Shown here one piece after another: positions 35,024-44,440 of a DNA stretch of 64,000 nucleotides. The notes beneath the pieces are model-generated. The model saw nothing but the letters and a program-made list of their open reading frames with translations. It had not been told where the DNA came from and did not search any database. Position numbers and translations under genes: made by a program. The stretch is from BPGL01 sp035463115 (GTDB lineage: Bacteria > Actinomycetota > UBA4738 > HRBIN12). The DNA lies in contig DATHTO010000005.1 in assembly GCA_035463115.1 (NCBI GenBank), positions 30,033 to 94,032 on the forward strand. The letters are read 5' to 3'. How positions within the stretch are numbered: the stretch's first letter is position 1; the number at the start of each line of letters is the position of its first letter.

Positions 35024-35808
35024 GCGGCCTCCGACAGGAACGACCCCACGCGCTGGATCAGCTCGGGGATCGCCCCGAACAGCGCGTCCGACGAGGGGTA
35101 GACGAGTAGCTCCGCGTTCGGAAGCACCTCGGCGAGCGCCTCGCCGACCGCTACCGGATGGATGCGGTCACGTCGCTGGCAGATCAACAGGACCGGCGCC
35201 TCGACGGCGCGGAGCCGCTCCCGATCGTCGATCGCGACGTCCCGGACCACCTCGCGGATCGCCCGCGCGATGCCGACCGGGTCGGCGTCCTGCCAGAGCA
35301 TCATCGCGAGGTCGCGCATCCACGGCTGACCACCGCCCTCGCGGATGACGCGCTCGAGCGCCTGCTCCTTCTCGAGCGTCTCGAGGATGTCGGCGGTGCG
35401 GTCGAACGACGACGTGTCGAACAGCGGGACGTCGAGCGCCGCAGGCAGCAGGAACACGATGCGCTCGAACCGTGTCGGGTCCCGACCGAGGAGGTGGGTG
35501 ATCGCGCCCGCGCCCATCGAGGTTCCGAAGGCGCACGTCGCACCGTACGCGTCGGCTACGGCCTCGACGTCACGAGCGAGGTCCGCGAACCGGTACGCGC
35601 CACGCGCCGGGGAGCTCGAGTGCCCGTGCCCACGGAAGCAGAACCGCACCTTCGTTCCGGGAGCGAACGGGGTGAACGCCGCGAGCTCCATGCACGAGTT
35701 CGTCAGCCCGTGGGCGAAGACGGTCACCGGCTCGCCGGTGCCATCGACCTCCACGTGCAGCGTCGCGTCGTGGGTCTGCAGCTCGGGCACGGGATCGTCC
35801 TCCGGCAC
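35020..35808 (-). CDS. Alpha/beta-hydrolase fold protein
   Basis: A 262-residue hydrolase. VFAHGLTNSCMEL (about 30-42) marks the oxyanion region, FGTSMGAGAITH (about 93-104) the nucleophile elbow with Ser96, and VLLICQRRDRIHP (about 205-217) the acid. The usual C-terminal GH catalytic histidine is not obvious: the segment reads YPSSDALFGAIPELI, so the His may be displaced or lost. The product could be an altered hydrolase or a non-enzymatic relative. It is co-translated with the EamA transporter, hinting at a shared substrate. GTG 35806-35808 is the best start, since a beta-strand rich region follows at once. Confidence 0.82.
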   Translation of the reverse strand: MPEDDPVPELQTHDATLHVEVDGTGEPVTVFAHGLTNSCMELAAFTPFAPGTKVRFCFRGHGHSSSPARGAYRFADLARDVEAVADAYGATCAFGTSMGAGAITHLLGRDPTRFERIVFLLPAALDVPLFDTSSFDRTADILETLEKEQALERVIREGGGQPWMRDLAMMLWQDADPVGIARAIREVVRDVAIDDRERLRAVEAPVLLICQRRDRIHPVAVGEALAEVLPNAELLVYPSSDALFGAIPELIQRVGSFLSEAA

Positions 35809-35877
35809 GCCGTCGGGAACGCTGACCGGGTCGGCGCGCCAGCCTACGACGGACGCCCGGCTCGGACGGCGACCCGC

Positions 35878-38800
35878 CTACGAGGACCCGTCGGCCGTCT
35901 GCAGGGCCTCGACGATGTCGTCCTGAGGAGCGAAGTGCTCACGGATCCGCCGGGCCCATGCCGCGACCGCGGCGGTGAGGGCGAGGAACACGATGCCGGA
36001 TGCGGTCAGGACGACGCGCGTGCGCGCGCCCGATCCCTCGATCCACACGAACGACAGGATCAGCGCCGGCACGATGTACCCGAGGTTGTACGCGATGTCG
36101 AACAGGGCGAAGGCCCGCCCTCGGAAGTCGTCGGGCATCGCCTGCTGCATGATCGTGTCGGTCGAGATCTTGCCGACGAAGAAGGCGAAGAAGCCGATGA
36201 ACAGCATCAGCGCGAAGCCCGCGACCGACACCGCGATCCCGCCGACGAGCGTGCCGATGCCGAGCAGCACCATCGACCCGAGCAGCAGGCGGACCGGCGG
36301 CACGCGGTCCTTGTACTTCTGCGCGAGGACGAGTCCGAGCGCGCCCCCGACCAGGCCGCCGAGGCCGGAGAGGATCAGTGCGAGGGTGTCGGCATCGCCG
36401 CCCTCGACGAGGTTCTTGGCGTAGAGCCCGAAGACGAACAACCCGAAGCCCCAGAACTGGTACCGCAGCATCTGGAACGACGAGATCCCGAGCGCCGCGG
36501 CCGGACGCGACGCGACCTCCTTGATGCCGGCCACGACGTTCCGCACGACCTTGCTCGCTTCCTCAGCGAAGGTGGTGTCGCGCGGCCGAGCCTGCACGTG
36601 CTGCAGCTGTCGCGCGAACAGCGCGGCGGCCACGAGCACGAGCGCGCCCACGAGCACGATGGAGAACGACGGCAGGACCGCACCGGCGCCGAGGGCGAAG
36701 GCGATCCCGACGATCTGAGCGAGCGCGCCGCCCGCCTGGGACAGGGCGTTGCCCTGCAGGAGGTCCTTGCCGAAGAGCACGCCGGGCATCGCCGCCGACT
36801 TCACCGCGAGGACGATGCGCACCACCGCTTGGGCGCCCAACAGCGCGGCGACGAGCGCGATCGTCGCGCCCACGTTGCCTTCGGAGGTGCCGTCGCCGAG
36901 GGGGATCAGGACGGCGGTTCCGAGGACGGCGACGATCGCGGCGGTGACGACGTTGCTCCACCACACCACCCGCCGTCGGGAGAAGCGGTCGATGAAGACG
37001 CCGACGAACGGCGACACGAGCGTGTACGGCAGGTACAGCGCCAGCACGACCTTGAGCAGGTAGTCGGCCGAGGGCACGTTCTGGATGTCGAAGCCCTGCT
37101 GGCCTCCGAAGGCGATCGACTTGCCGATCGCACCCTGGATCACGCCCTGGCCCGCCTGCGACAGGAACTGCACCCCGACGAGGATCGAGAAGTCGCGGTT
37201 CGAGAACACCGCGAACATGCCGTTGAAGAAGGTCGCGAGCGACGCGAGCGGCTTGCGGAGCCACGCGTCGCCGAAGCGGAGCGCGAGCCCGAGACCGCTC
37301 GCGACGGCGACCGTCGTCCAGCCCTTCGCGGTCGTCAGCGGCCCGCGCCAGACGGCGAGCACCGCGATGCCTGCGATCAGGGTGAGCACGATCGACATGC
37401 CGGGCACGATCGCGAACCGATCGATCGCCGTCCGCGCCTCGAACCAGCGCATCGCGAGGAGCCCCGGCAGCACCATGAGGAAGAACAGACCGACGAGCAC
37501 GAGCAGGTTGTGCCCGAGGTTGGCGAACGCGCTGGGGTGGTTCTCGAAGGCGACGCGCGCATCGTCGGCGGCCGCCTGCGCGGCGGTGACGACGTCCTGC
37601 GGCGGCGTCCACAGGCCGTCGCCCTGCAGGACGTACACGTCGGGGCCGACCTCGATCGCGTCGGCGACCGCCGCCTCGAGCAGCGCTCGCTCGCTCTCGT
37701 CCTGCTCGTCGACGTCGGCCGTCGCTGGATCGTCGCGCTCGCACGTGCCCGCGTTGCACAGACCGCCGTAGTACTCGCCGATCACGAACGCGACGGGCTC
37801 GTCCGGATACTGCTCGAGCCGCCCTTCGATCGGTTCGTCGTCGGGCTCGTCGAGGCACGACGGCATCGTGGCGGAGCCCACCAGCTCGCAGAAGTGCCGA
37901 CGCGTCGCGTCGTCGTAGCCCTCGCTCCGCCCGAGCGTCTGCTCCCCTGCGAGGAAGCCCTCGACCGTCCCCAGGTAGGTGACCTGCTGGCGCACCTGGT
38001 CGCCGTCGAGTCCGGTCCGGAACACGTTCGTGAACGTCTTCGCCCAGCCGTACGCCGTGTTCGTGCCGGTGTCGTCGTCGGCGTCGTTGGAGTTCGCGAT
38101 GAGCACGACGGGACGGGGGCCGGCCTCGCTCACGACCTCGTGCACCGCGGCGAGCGCCGTGCGTACCCCCTGGTTCGCCCATTGGTTGGTCTCACTGATC
38201 CATCGACGCTGGAGCCCGTCCCAGAGCACGGCTCCGAGCGACCCGAAGACGATCAACGTGGCGAGCGCACCGGCGATCGCGCGGGTGCCGTCGAGCGAGA
38301 CGAACGAGCGGAACGCCGCGACGGCGCCGAGCCCAGCGACGAGCAGGAACTGCCAGAGCTCCACGCCGTCGTCGATCTGCCACCACGCGAGCGCGATCGC
38401 CGCGAGGGCGAGCCCGGCGGCACCGACCCACGCGGGTGGCCGCTCGCGCGAGGCCAGCCCGCGGATCGCCACGGCGGCGCCGAGGCCCACGAGCGCCATC
38501 GGCGCCGCCGACGCGTTCATGAACCGGTAGTACGGGAGGGCGGCACCGGTCGCGACGGTGAGCGCGCCGGCGAACGCGAGGAGCCACCAGATCGACGCCT
38601 GCTCCTCGTTCCGGGCGGGCTCGCGCGTGCGCCGCGAGAGCGCGATCGTCGACGCGATCGCGACCACCATGAACGGAACGATCACGAGCGGGCGCAGGGA
38701 CTCGACCCATTCGACGAGGCGCGCGGTGAAGAACTCGGCGGTGTACGGCGGAGGCAACGCGGCCTCCTGGAGGCTCGCGGACACGCCCCAGATCCCGACG

Positions 38801-39558
38801 ACCCAACACGCGAGCCCGGCGAACATGCCGAGCCCGACCGACAGCAACATCGGCGCGTCGGCCCTGAGCGCGGCTCCGAGCGAAAAGCGGCTCGTGAGGA
38901 GGTGCCACCCGAAGATCGCCATCAGACACACGCCGAACACCACGCACGTCGTCGGATGCGTGAAGGCCGCCGCGATCCCGATCAGGAAGAGCGCCGTTCG
39001 CGCTCCCCACGAGGTTCGCGCCTCGTGCACGAACGGGATCGTGAGCGCGAGCAGGAACAGCACGGTGATGTTGTCGAGGTAGCCGACGTACGGGGTCGTG
39101 AGGAACAGCGCCGCCGAGGCGAGCAAGGTGGTCAAGACCACGAGCGGATCGCGACGGCTCCGGTACAGCGCGGCGCCGAGCGCGAGCCCCGTGAGGATCG
39201 GGATCCCGAGCATGAGGAACGCGCTGAAGCTGTACCGGTCGATCCCGGCGACGCGCTGCAGCAGCGCGCCCGCGAGCGGAACCGTGACGCGGTAGCCGCC
39301 GGCGAACAGCTCGTTCGGACCCCACGAGGCCGCGACCTCCGACGGTTGATCCTCGAGGATGATCTGCGCCCGCCACGTGTACCAGGCGGGGTCGCGCGTG
39401 GGCGCCGACAGGGACGGATCGGCGATGAACCGCCAGCCCATCACGACGAGCAGCACGACGACGGCACCGCCGAGGACCCACCAGGAGCCGAGGGATCCGC
39501 CGCGTCCGCTCCGTGCGGCCGGCGTGGTCTGCGTCTCGACCGCGTCGGTCAGCGCCAC
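35878..39558 (-). CDS. Giant membrane protein: GT-C-like polytopic half fused to MFS transporter
   Basis: A 1226-residue protein. The N-terminal ~455 residues contain about a dozen hydrophobic spans, with DPAWYTWRAQIILEDQPSE (about 55-73) after the first span and PYVGYLDNITVLFLLAL, reminiscent of GT-C glycosyltransferases, though I see no clear catalytic DD/DE motif. A ~210-residue soluble part (about 460-672; VVLIANSNDADDDTG, a YYGGLCNAGTCE segment with paired Cys) is probably extracytoplasmic. More spans lead into a complete MFS module from about residue 780 (FLSQAGQGVIQGAIG, VFIDRFSRRRVVWWS). A GGGGAGGAC ribosome site precedes GTG 39558. It lies 112 bases after the phosphodiesterase genes on the same strand. 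I saw no frameshift or stop, so the fusion seems real. Confidence 0.8.
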   Translation of the reverse strand: MALTDAVETQTTPAARSGRGGSLGSWWVLGGAVVVLLVVMGWRFIADPSLSAPTRDPAWYTWRAQIILEDQPSEVAASWGPNELFAGGYRVTVPLAGALLQRVAGIDRYSFSAFLMLGIPILTGLALGAALYRSRRDPLVVLTTLLASAALFLTTPYVGYLDNITVLFLLALTIPFVHEARTSWGARTALFLIGIAAAFTHPTTCVVFGVCLMAIFGWHLLTSRFSLGAALRADAPMLLSVGLGMFAGLACWVVGIWGVSASLQEAALPPPYTAEFFTARLVEWVESLRPLVIVPFMVVAIASTIALSRRTREPARNEEQASIWWLLAFAGALTVATGAALPYYRFMNASAAPMALVGLGAAVAIRGLASRERPPAWVGAAGLALAAIALAWWQIDDGVELWQFLLVAGLGAVAAFRSFVSLDGTRAIAGALATLIVFGSLGAVLWDGLQRRWISETNQWANQGVRTALAAVHEVVSEAGPRPVVLIANSNDADDDTGTNTAYGWAKTFTNVFRTGLDGDQVRQQVTYLGTVEGFLAGEQTLGRSEGYDDATRRHFCELVGSATMPSCLDEPDDEPIEGRLEQYPDEPVAFVIGEYYGGLCNAGTCERDDPATADVDEQDESERALLEAAVADAIEVGPDVYVLQGDGLWTPPQDVVTAAQAAADDARVAFENHPSAFANLGHNLLVLVGLFFLMVLPGLLAMRWFEARTAIDRFAIVPGMSIVLTLIAGIAVLAVWRGPLTTAKGWTTVAVASGLGLALRFGDAWLRKPLASLATFFNGMFAVFSNRDFSILVGVQFLSQAGQGVIQGAIGKSIAFGGQQGFDIQNVPSADYLLKVVLALYLPYTLVSPFVGVFIDRFSRRRVVWWSNVVTAAIVAVLGTAVLIPLGDGTSEGNVGATIALVAALLGAQAVVRIVLAVKSAAMPGVLFGKDLLQGNALSQAGGALAQIVGIAFALGAGAVLPSFSIVLVGALVLVAAALFARQLQHVQARPRDTTFAEEASKVVRNVVAGIKEVASRPAAALGISSFQMLRYQFWGFGLFVFGLYAKNLVEGGDADTLALILSGLGGLVGGALGLVLAQKYKDRVPPVRLLLGSMVLLGIGTLVGGIAVSVAGFALMLFIGFFAFFVGKISTDTIMQQAMPDDFRGRAFALFDIAYNLGYIVPALILSFVWIEGSGARTRVVLTASGIVFLALTAAVAAWARRIREHFAPQDDIVEALQTADGSS

Positions 39559-39603
39559 TGCTTCGTCCTCCCCGATCGCCCTGGCCCGCCACGTCCGCGC
39601 ACG

Positions 39604-39649
39604 TCGGAAGCACTTCCGAACGCGGGGACCCGCTCAGGGTACCCGAGCG
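39604..39649 (-). promoter_or_regulatory. Two inverted repeats and a possible -10 upstream of the giant fusion gene
   Basis: TCGGAAG-CA-CTTCCGA (39604-39619) is a 7-bp inverted repeat. A second near-palindrome, CGCTC-A-GGGTACCC-GAGCG, covers 39631-39649. On the minus strand TACCCT (39637-39642) could be a -10, putting the first repeat a short distance into the leader, where a repressor could act. The evidence is positional only. Confidence 0.35.
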
Positions 39650-39670
39650 ATGTCGTGGTTCCGGGACCCG

Positions 39671-41347
39671 TCATGCGTGCCCTCGCCGGTCGCGTTTCGC
39701 CTCCGGAAGGCACGGGAGGTCGAGCATCATCTCCGACGGGAACACCGCGCGGAACACGCGGTCGTTCTCCTTGCCCGGCTGCGGCGTCACCCCGCCGCCC
39801 GCGGTCTGCGCCTGCGTCATCGTCTGGACGAACCGCGCGACGTCGGCGACCGTGAACCCGTTGTCGGCGAGCTCGTCCTCGTTCAGGAAGGCCTGCGCCG
39901 GCTGCACCAGGTCCATCACCGGAACGTCGTCGCCGTCGGTGTCGAACCGCGACTGCACCGCCGTCTCGATCGCGCCGGTCGAGATCTGGTAGCCACCGCT
40001 CACCGCGGGATCCGGCATCGACGCATGGTCGGCCGTGATCGCCATCACCCACTCGCCTCGACCGACGGTGTCGTCGAGGAACGCGACGAAGTCCTCCAGC
40101 GCCGCGTCCTGGTACTCGACGGCGTCGCCCATCTCCGCGCTGTTCATCGACCAGATGTGGCTGACGTAGTCGATCTCCTTGAAGTTCGTGAAGAACAGGT
40201 CCGGCACCTCGTCGGCGCCGAAGCCTCCCTTCCGGATCACCGCCTCGACGACGCGCTGCTGGTACGGCGTCCGCGCCGGCGTGTCGAACCCGTCGAGGAG
40301 CTGCGCGATGTCGTTGTCACGCCACCTGCCATCGAGCTCACCGTCGCGACGGTCGACCTCGTCGACGTCGGCTCGGAAGCCCCTCACGTCGTTCGCGTAG
40401 CCGGCGAGCTCGTAGTAGTTCACGGCCTGCTTCGGAAGGTTCCACGCGTCGCCCTCGTCGGTGAGCGTCTCCTTCTTCGCCGCCGAACGGGTCACCGCGA
40501 CGTCGCGGTCGCCGCCGTGCCAGAACGACCCGTGCGACATCATCGACAGATGGATGTCGGCCGTCGCGACGACGCCGACCTCGGGCCCGTTGCCCATCGC
40601 CTGGTCGTAGATGTCGGCGAACGTCGGGAGCACGAGGAAGTTCGGTCCGATGTCCCACGGCGTCGCATCGACGTCGCCGATCTGGAAATGGTGCCCGACG
40701 ACGCCGTGGTGGATCGGGAAGGCGCCGGTTCCGATCGTCGCGTGGATCTGCGCGGTGCTCGTCGGCGAGGAGCCGACGAAGGCGGTCGAGTACCACGTCC
40801 CCTGCGGGATCAGCGATCCCAGGTACGGCCACAGGCGGCGATGCTCCTCGAGCACGTTGATCCCGGCGGCGTCCCAGACCATCACGACGATCAGCTTCGG
40901 CGGGTCCTCGCCGGCGTCCGGCGCGAGCGCCTCGCGCAGCACCTGCCCGTCGGGTGCCTCGAAGCCGTCGAACCCGAGCAGCGCGGCCTGGGTGGGCGCG
41001 ATGTCGGCGACCGTGACCGGCCGCCGCACCTCGCCGCGTGCCGCGATGTGGCCGGGGCCGTACCAGAACAGCGGTACGTGCTGGATGTAGTCCCACACCC
41101 CGACGTGCGGGAGGCCGGACCCGACGAAATCGGGTTCCGCGGGGATCCACGAGAGCTCGGCGCCGCGATCCGGGCTCCAGCCGCGCCAGGTGCGGAGGAG
41201 GTACTCCTTCGGAAGCGAGCACGCGAGGCGCGCCAGGTCGGCGTCGCCGGCCTGCGCCGACGCCCGCCGGGCGGGAGGGGCCGTCACGGTGGCGGTCACC
41301 GCGAGCGTGAGCACGGCGATCACGGGAGCCACCCGCAGGCGTTTCAC
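39671..41347 (-). CDS. Secreted alkaline-phosphatase-superfamily phosphodiesterase, copy A
   Basis: A 558-residue member of the type I phosphodiesterase/nucleotide pyrophosphatase branch of the alkaline phosphatase superfamily, expected to use two zinc ions. A signal peptide (KRLRVAPVIAVLTLAVTATV, then an Ala-rich cleavage region) precedes the catalytic part. VMVWDAAGINVL supplies the first metal Asp, SSPTSTAQIHATIGTG the Thr/Ser nucleophile, EIDYVSHIWSMNSAEM a metal Asp and His, and ITADHASMPDP the last ligands. GTG 41347 overlaps the copy B stop as GTGA and gives a protein of exactly the same length as copy B; a GTG at 41353 is an alternative. The substrate is unknown. Confidence 0.87.
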   Translation of the reverse strand: MKRLRVAPVIAVLTLAVTATVTAPPARRASAQAGDADLARLACSLPKEYLLRTWRGWSPDRGAELSWIPAEPDFVGSGLPHVGVWDYIQHVPLFWYGPGHIAARGEVRRPVTVADIAPTQAALLGFDGFEAPDGQVLREALAPDAGEDPPKLIVVMVWDAAGINVLEEHRRLWPYLGSLIPQGTWYSTAFVGSSPTSTAQIHATIGTGAFPIHHGVVGHHFQIGDVDATPWDIGPNFLVLPTFADIYDQAMGNGPEVGVVATADIHLSMMSHGSFWHGGDRDVAVTRSAAKKETLTDEGDAWNLPKQAVNYYELAGYANDVRGFRADVDEVDRRDGELDGRWRDNDIAQLLDGFDTPARTPYQQRVVEAVIRKGGFGADEVPDLFFTNFKEIDYVSHIWSMNSAEMGDAVEYQDAALEDFVAFLDDTVGRGEWVMAITADHASMPDPAVSGGYQISTGAIETAVQSRFDTDGDDVPVMDLVQPAQAFLNEDELADNGFTVADVARFVQTMTQAQTAGGGVTPQPGKENDRVFRAVFPSEMMLDLPCLPEAKRDRRGHA

Positions 41348-43020
41348 ACGCACGGGAGGTCCGGGAGGAGCGACGACGGCAACACGAGCCGGAAGGCCGG
41401 GTCGGCATCGGTCCCGGCGGGAGGCGTGACGCCCTCGCCGGCGACGTCACGCTTCGTGAGCGACATCAGGTAGCGCGCCACGTCGTCGAGGGTCGCGCCG
41501 TTCTCGGCGAGCTCGGTCTCGTTCATGAACACCTGGCTCGGCTGCACGAGGTCGACGACCCGGACGTCGTCACCATCGGTGTCGAACCGCTCCTGGATGC
41601 GCGTGCCGATCGCGCCGGTCGAGATCTGGAACCCGCCCGACACGGCGGGGTCGGGCATCGCGCCGTGGTCGGCGGTGAGCACCATCGCCCACTCGCCCTC
41701 GCCGACGCGGTCGTCGAGGAACGAGACGAGACGCTCGAGCGCGGCGTCCTGCCACTCGACGGCGTCGGCCATCTCGGGGCTGTTCATCGACCACACGTGG
41801 CTGATGTAGTCGATCTCCTTGAAGTTGAGGAAGAGCAGATCGGTCACGTCGTCCTCTCCGAACCGCTCGCGCTCGATCAGCCGCTCGACGACGCGCTGCT
41901 GGTACGGGATCCGCGCGGGGGTGTCGAAGCCGGAGAGGTACTGCTCGATGTCGTTGTCGCGCCACTTGCCGTCGAGCTGACCGTCCTTGCGATCGATCGC
42001 CGCCTTGTCCTCGTCGAACCCCGGCACGCCGTTCGCGTAGCCGGCGAGCCGGTAGTAGGCGGCGTAGTGCGGCTTGAGGTTCCACTCGAACCCCTCCTCG
42101 GCGATCGTCTCGTCGCTCACGACCTGGCGCGTCAGCACGACGTCGCGGTCGCCCCCGTTCCAGAAGGCACCGTGGCTCATCATCCCGAAATGGATGTCGA
42201 CCGTGCCGGCGACGCCGACCACGGGGTCGTTCCCGTTCGCTCGGTCGTACAGGTCGGCGAACGTCGGCAGCACCCAGAACTCCGGTCCGAGCTCCCAGGG
42301 GGTCGTGACGCGCCCGCCGACGCGCAGCCGGTGGCCGACGAGACCGTGACGGCTCGGCCACGCGCCCGTGCCGATCGTCGCGTGGGCCTGCGCGGTGCTC
42401 GTCGGCGACGAGCCGACGAAGCTCTGGTCGTACCAGGTGCCCCGTGGGATCAGCGACTCGAGGTACGGCCACAGCCCGCGGTGCTCCTGGAGGACGTTGA
42501 TGCCCGCCGCATCCCACACGGTGACCACGATCAGCTTCGGCGGCCGGTACCCGTCGGTGCCGACCGCCGGGACGAGCGCCTCGTCCATCACCCGCCCGTC
42601 GGGCGCCTCGAACCCGAACCCGGTCAGCGCGGCCTGCGTCGGCGCGATGTCGGCCAGCGTGACGGTGCGCCCCTCCACGCGGCCCTGCTCGCGGATGTGT
42701 CCCGGCCCGTACCAGAACATCGGCACGCGCTGGATGTAGTCCCACGGTCCGACATGCGGAAGCCCCGACCCGACGAAGTCGGGCTCCTCGGGGAACAGCG
42801 ACAGCTGCGCGCCTCGGTCGGCGTTCCATCCACGGAGCGTCCGGACGAGGATGTCGGCGTCCATCGCGCACGCGACGTCGACGAGGTCGATCGAGCCGGG
42901 ATCGTTCGAGGATCCATCGTTCGACGTCTGGGCGCTCGCGTCGATGCTGGGCCGGGCGAGCAGCGCGGAAGCGATCAGCACGAACGCGGCGACGGGCGTG
43001 ACGGCTCGGCGGGCGGTCAT
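41344..43020 (-). CDS. Secreted alkaline-phosphatase-superfamily phosphodiesterase, copy B
   Basis: A 558-residue paralogue of the downstream copy A, similar along its whole length. It has its own signal peptide (AVTPVAAFVLIASALLA, with a likely cut before SAQTS), then VTVWDAAGINVLQEHRGLWP (first metal Asp), SSPTSTAQAHATIGTG (nucleophile), EIDYISHVWSMNSPEM and LTADHGAMPDPAVSGG (remaining metal ligands). An N-terminal region (about 45-130) with DFVGSGLPHVGPWDYIQ is shared by both copies and is not part of the minimal catalytic core. ATG 43020 is divergent from the degenerate relative at 43082. The two active copies form a translationally coupled pair. Confidence 0.88.
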   Translation of the reverse strand: MTARRAVTPVAAFVLIASALLARPSIDASAQTSNDGSSNDPGSIDLVDVACAMDADILVRTLRGWNADRGAQLSLFPEEPDFVGSGLPHVGPWDYIQRVPMFWYGPGHIREQGRVEGRTVTLADIAPTQAALTGFGFEAPDGRVMDEALVPAVGTDGYRPPKLIVVTVWDAAGINVLQEHRGLWPYLESLIPRGTWYDQSFVGSSPTSTAQAHATIGTGAWPSRHGLVGHRLRVGGRVTTPWELGPEFWVLPTFADLYDRANGNDPVVGVAGTVDIHFGMMSHGAFWNGGDRDVVLTRQVVSDETIAEEGFEWNLKPHYAAYYRLAGYANGVPGFDEDKAAIDRKDGQLDGKWRDNDIEQYLSGFDTPARIPYQQRVVERLIERERFGEDDVTDLLFLNFKEIDYISHVWSMNSPEMADAVEWQDAALERLVSFLDDRVGEGEWAMVLTADHGAMPDPAVSGGFQISTGAIGTRIQERFDTDGDDVRVVDLVQPSQVFMNETELAENGATLDDVARYLMSLTKRDVAGEGVTPPAGTDADPAFRLVLPSSLLPDLPCV

Positions 43021-43081
43021 GGAGCCCCATACGCAACACGACGGCAACGGTCCTCGACAACCGGCGCGGTAGCGTGGACGC

Positions 43082-44440
43082 GTGTCCGACACCGCCCGAC
43101 GGCTCGTGACGCTGCTCGTGATCCTCGGCGTCGTCGGGGCGCCGGCCGTGGCTCTCCGCGCCCTGTGCGTCGGCGCGGCGTGCGACGGCGAGCCGGCCCG
43201 TGAGCGTGCGGTTCCGTTCTGCTCGTTGCCGGCGCAGGTCCGCGAGCTGCTGGTCGCCGGCTTCCGTGAAGGGCGATCCCCCGATGCGCTCGGCGTGACT
43301 CGCCCAGATGTGCTGCTGGGGAGCGATGGACGCGACGCGACGCCGTGGCCGTCGACGGCCGACGGCGACCCGCGCGCGACCGTGCCGCTCGTGCTGCTCG
43401 GCGAGGGCGTCACCGGTGGATCGCTCCCGCGGGCGAGGCTCGACGACGTCGCGCCCACCGTCGAGCCGTTGCTCGGCGTCCGACGGCCCTTCCCCGGCGT
43501 CCGGAGCGGCACCTCGCTCGCCGGCGTGCTCGATCCGGAGGCGCGCACGAGCCTGCTCGTGACGATCGTGTGGAAACACGTCGACGCGGACGCGCTGCCG
43601 GCCTTCCGACGGGCGCTGCGCGGTGTGGACGCGCCCGCCGCCTTCGGCGAGGCCGAGGTCGGGTCCCTTCCGCTCGATCCGGCCGCCGTCCTCACCACGA
43701 TCGGGAGCGGCGGGATGCCGAACGATCATGGCATCACCGGATCCGTCATCAGGTCCGATCGAGGCGCTCCCGTGCCGGCCTGGAGCGACGGCGCACCGAC
43801 GTCGGTGATCGCGACGCTCGGCGACGACCTCGACGACGCGACCGGCGGCGGCGCGGCGATCGGGCTCGTCGCCGACGCGCGGACCGATCGGGGGCTGATC
43901 GGCGGGACGTGGTACCTCACGTCGGACGGCGCGGACGACGACGACGTGGTGATCGCGCGACGGTCCGTGGCGGACAGCGTCGAAGCGTTGATCACCGACG
44001 GTGGCTACGGCGGCGGTGGCGCGCCCGACCTGCTCGGCGTCACGATCGACGGCCGGGCGCGGAACGCCGTCGGCGAGACGCGCGCGATCGTGTCGTTCGT
44101 CGAGGCGACCGTGCCCGACGCGACGATCGTCCTCACCGCGACCGGCGACGCGGGGTCCGCGGCGGTCCTCGACGCCGGCGGAACCGACGACGGCGCCCGA
44201 CGGCTCGAGGTGTCGCCGGCGGCGTTCGGTTCGGCGGTCGACGCTGCCGTCGGCGCGCCCGTCGTCGCCGAGGTGATCAGCGGCGGCGTGTTCGTGGACC
44301 AGGCAACCGTCACGGAGCGCGGCATCTCGACCCAGCGGGTCGTCGATGCGATGGCCGGCGTCCGGACGGCCGGCGGGACGCGCGCGCTCGCCGACGCGTT
44401 CCCCGGGTTCGCCGTGACGTTCGGGCGGTACTGCGCATGA
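43082..44440 (+). CDS. Degenerate alkaline-phosphatase-superfamily protein (probable pseudoenzyme)
   Basis: A 452-residue exported protein (N-terminal LVTLLVILGVVGAPAVA signal or anchor). It aligns with the two neighbouring phosphodiesterases: FCSLPAQVRELL corresponds to their post-signal segment, VTIVWKHVD to VTVWDAAGI, TTIGSGGMPNDHGITG to ATIGTGAWPSRHGLVG, and TATGDAGS to TADHGAMP. At each aligned catalytic position the essential residue is gone: the metal Asp is replaced, the SPTST nucleophile becomes LPLDP, and the DH pair is lost. It is probably not an enzyme. ATGA couples its stop to the permease gene. GTG 43082 is 6 bases from TAGCGT (43070-43075), suggesting a leaderless mRNA. Confidence 0.72.
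   Translation: MSDTARRLVTLLVILGVVGAPAVALRALCVGAACDGEPARERAVPFCSLPAQVRELLVAGFREGRSPDALGVTRPDVLLGSDGRDATPWPSTADGDPRATVPLVLLGEGVTGGSLPRARLDDVAPTVEPLLGVRRPFPGVRSGTSLAGVLDPEARTSLLVTIVWKHVDADALPAFRRALRGVDAPAAFGEAEVGSLPLDPAAVLTTIGSGGMPNDHGITGSVIRSDRGAPVPAWSDGAPTSVIATLGDDLDDATGGGAAIGLVADARTDRGLIGGTWYLTSDGADDDDVVIARRSVADSVEALITDGGYGGGGAPDLLGVTIDGRARNAVGETRAIVSFVEATVPDATIVLTATGDAGSAAVLDAGGTDDGARRLEVSPAAFGSAVDAAVGAPVVAEVISGGVFVDQATVTERGISTQRVVDAMAGVRTAGGTRALADAFPGFAVTFGRYCA

Noticed and set aside
35158..39855. A 1565-codon open frame on the plus strand opposite the giant fusion gene
   Set aside because: Its sequence is a charged low-complexity string without domains and mirrors the codon bias of the membrane protein on the other strand.
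43021..43081. Zur box between the phosphodiesterase genes and their degenerate relative
   Set aside because: No stretch resembling TGAAAATGATTTTCA was found; only the -10 element TAGCGT is evident.
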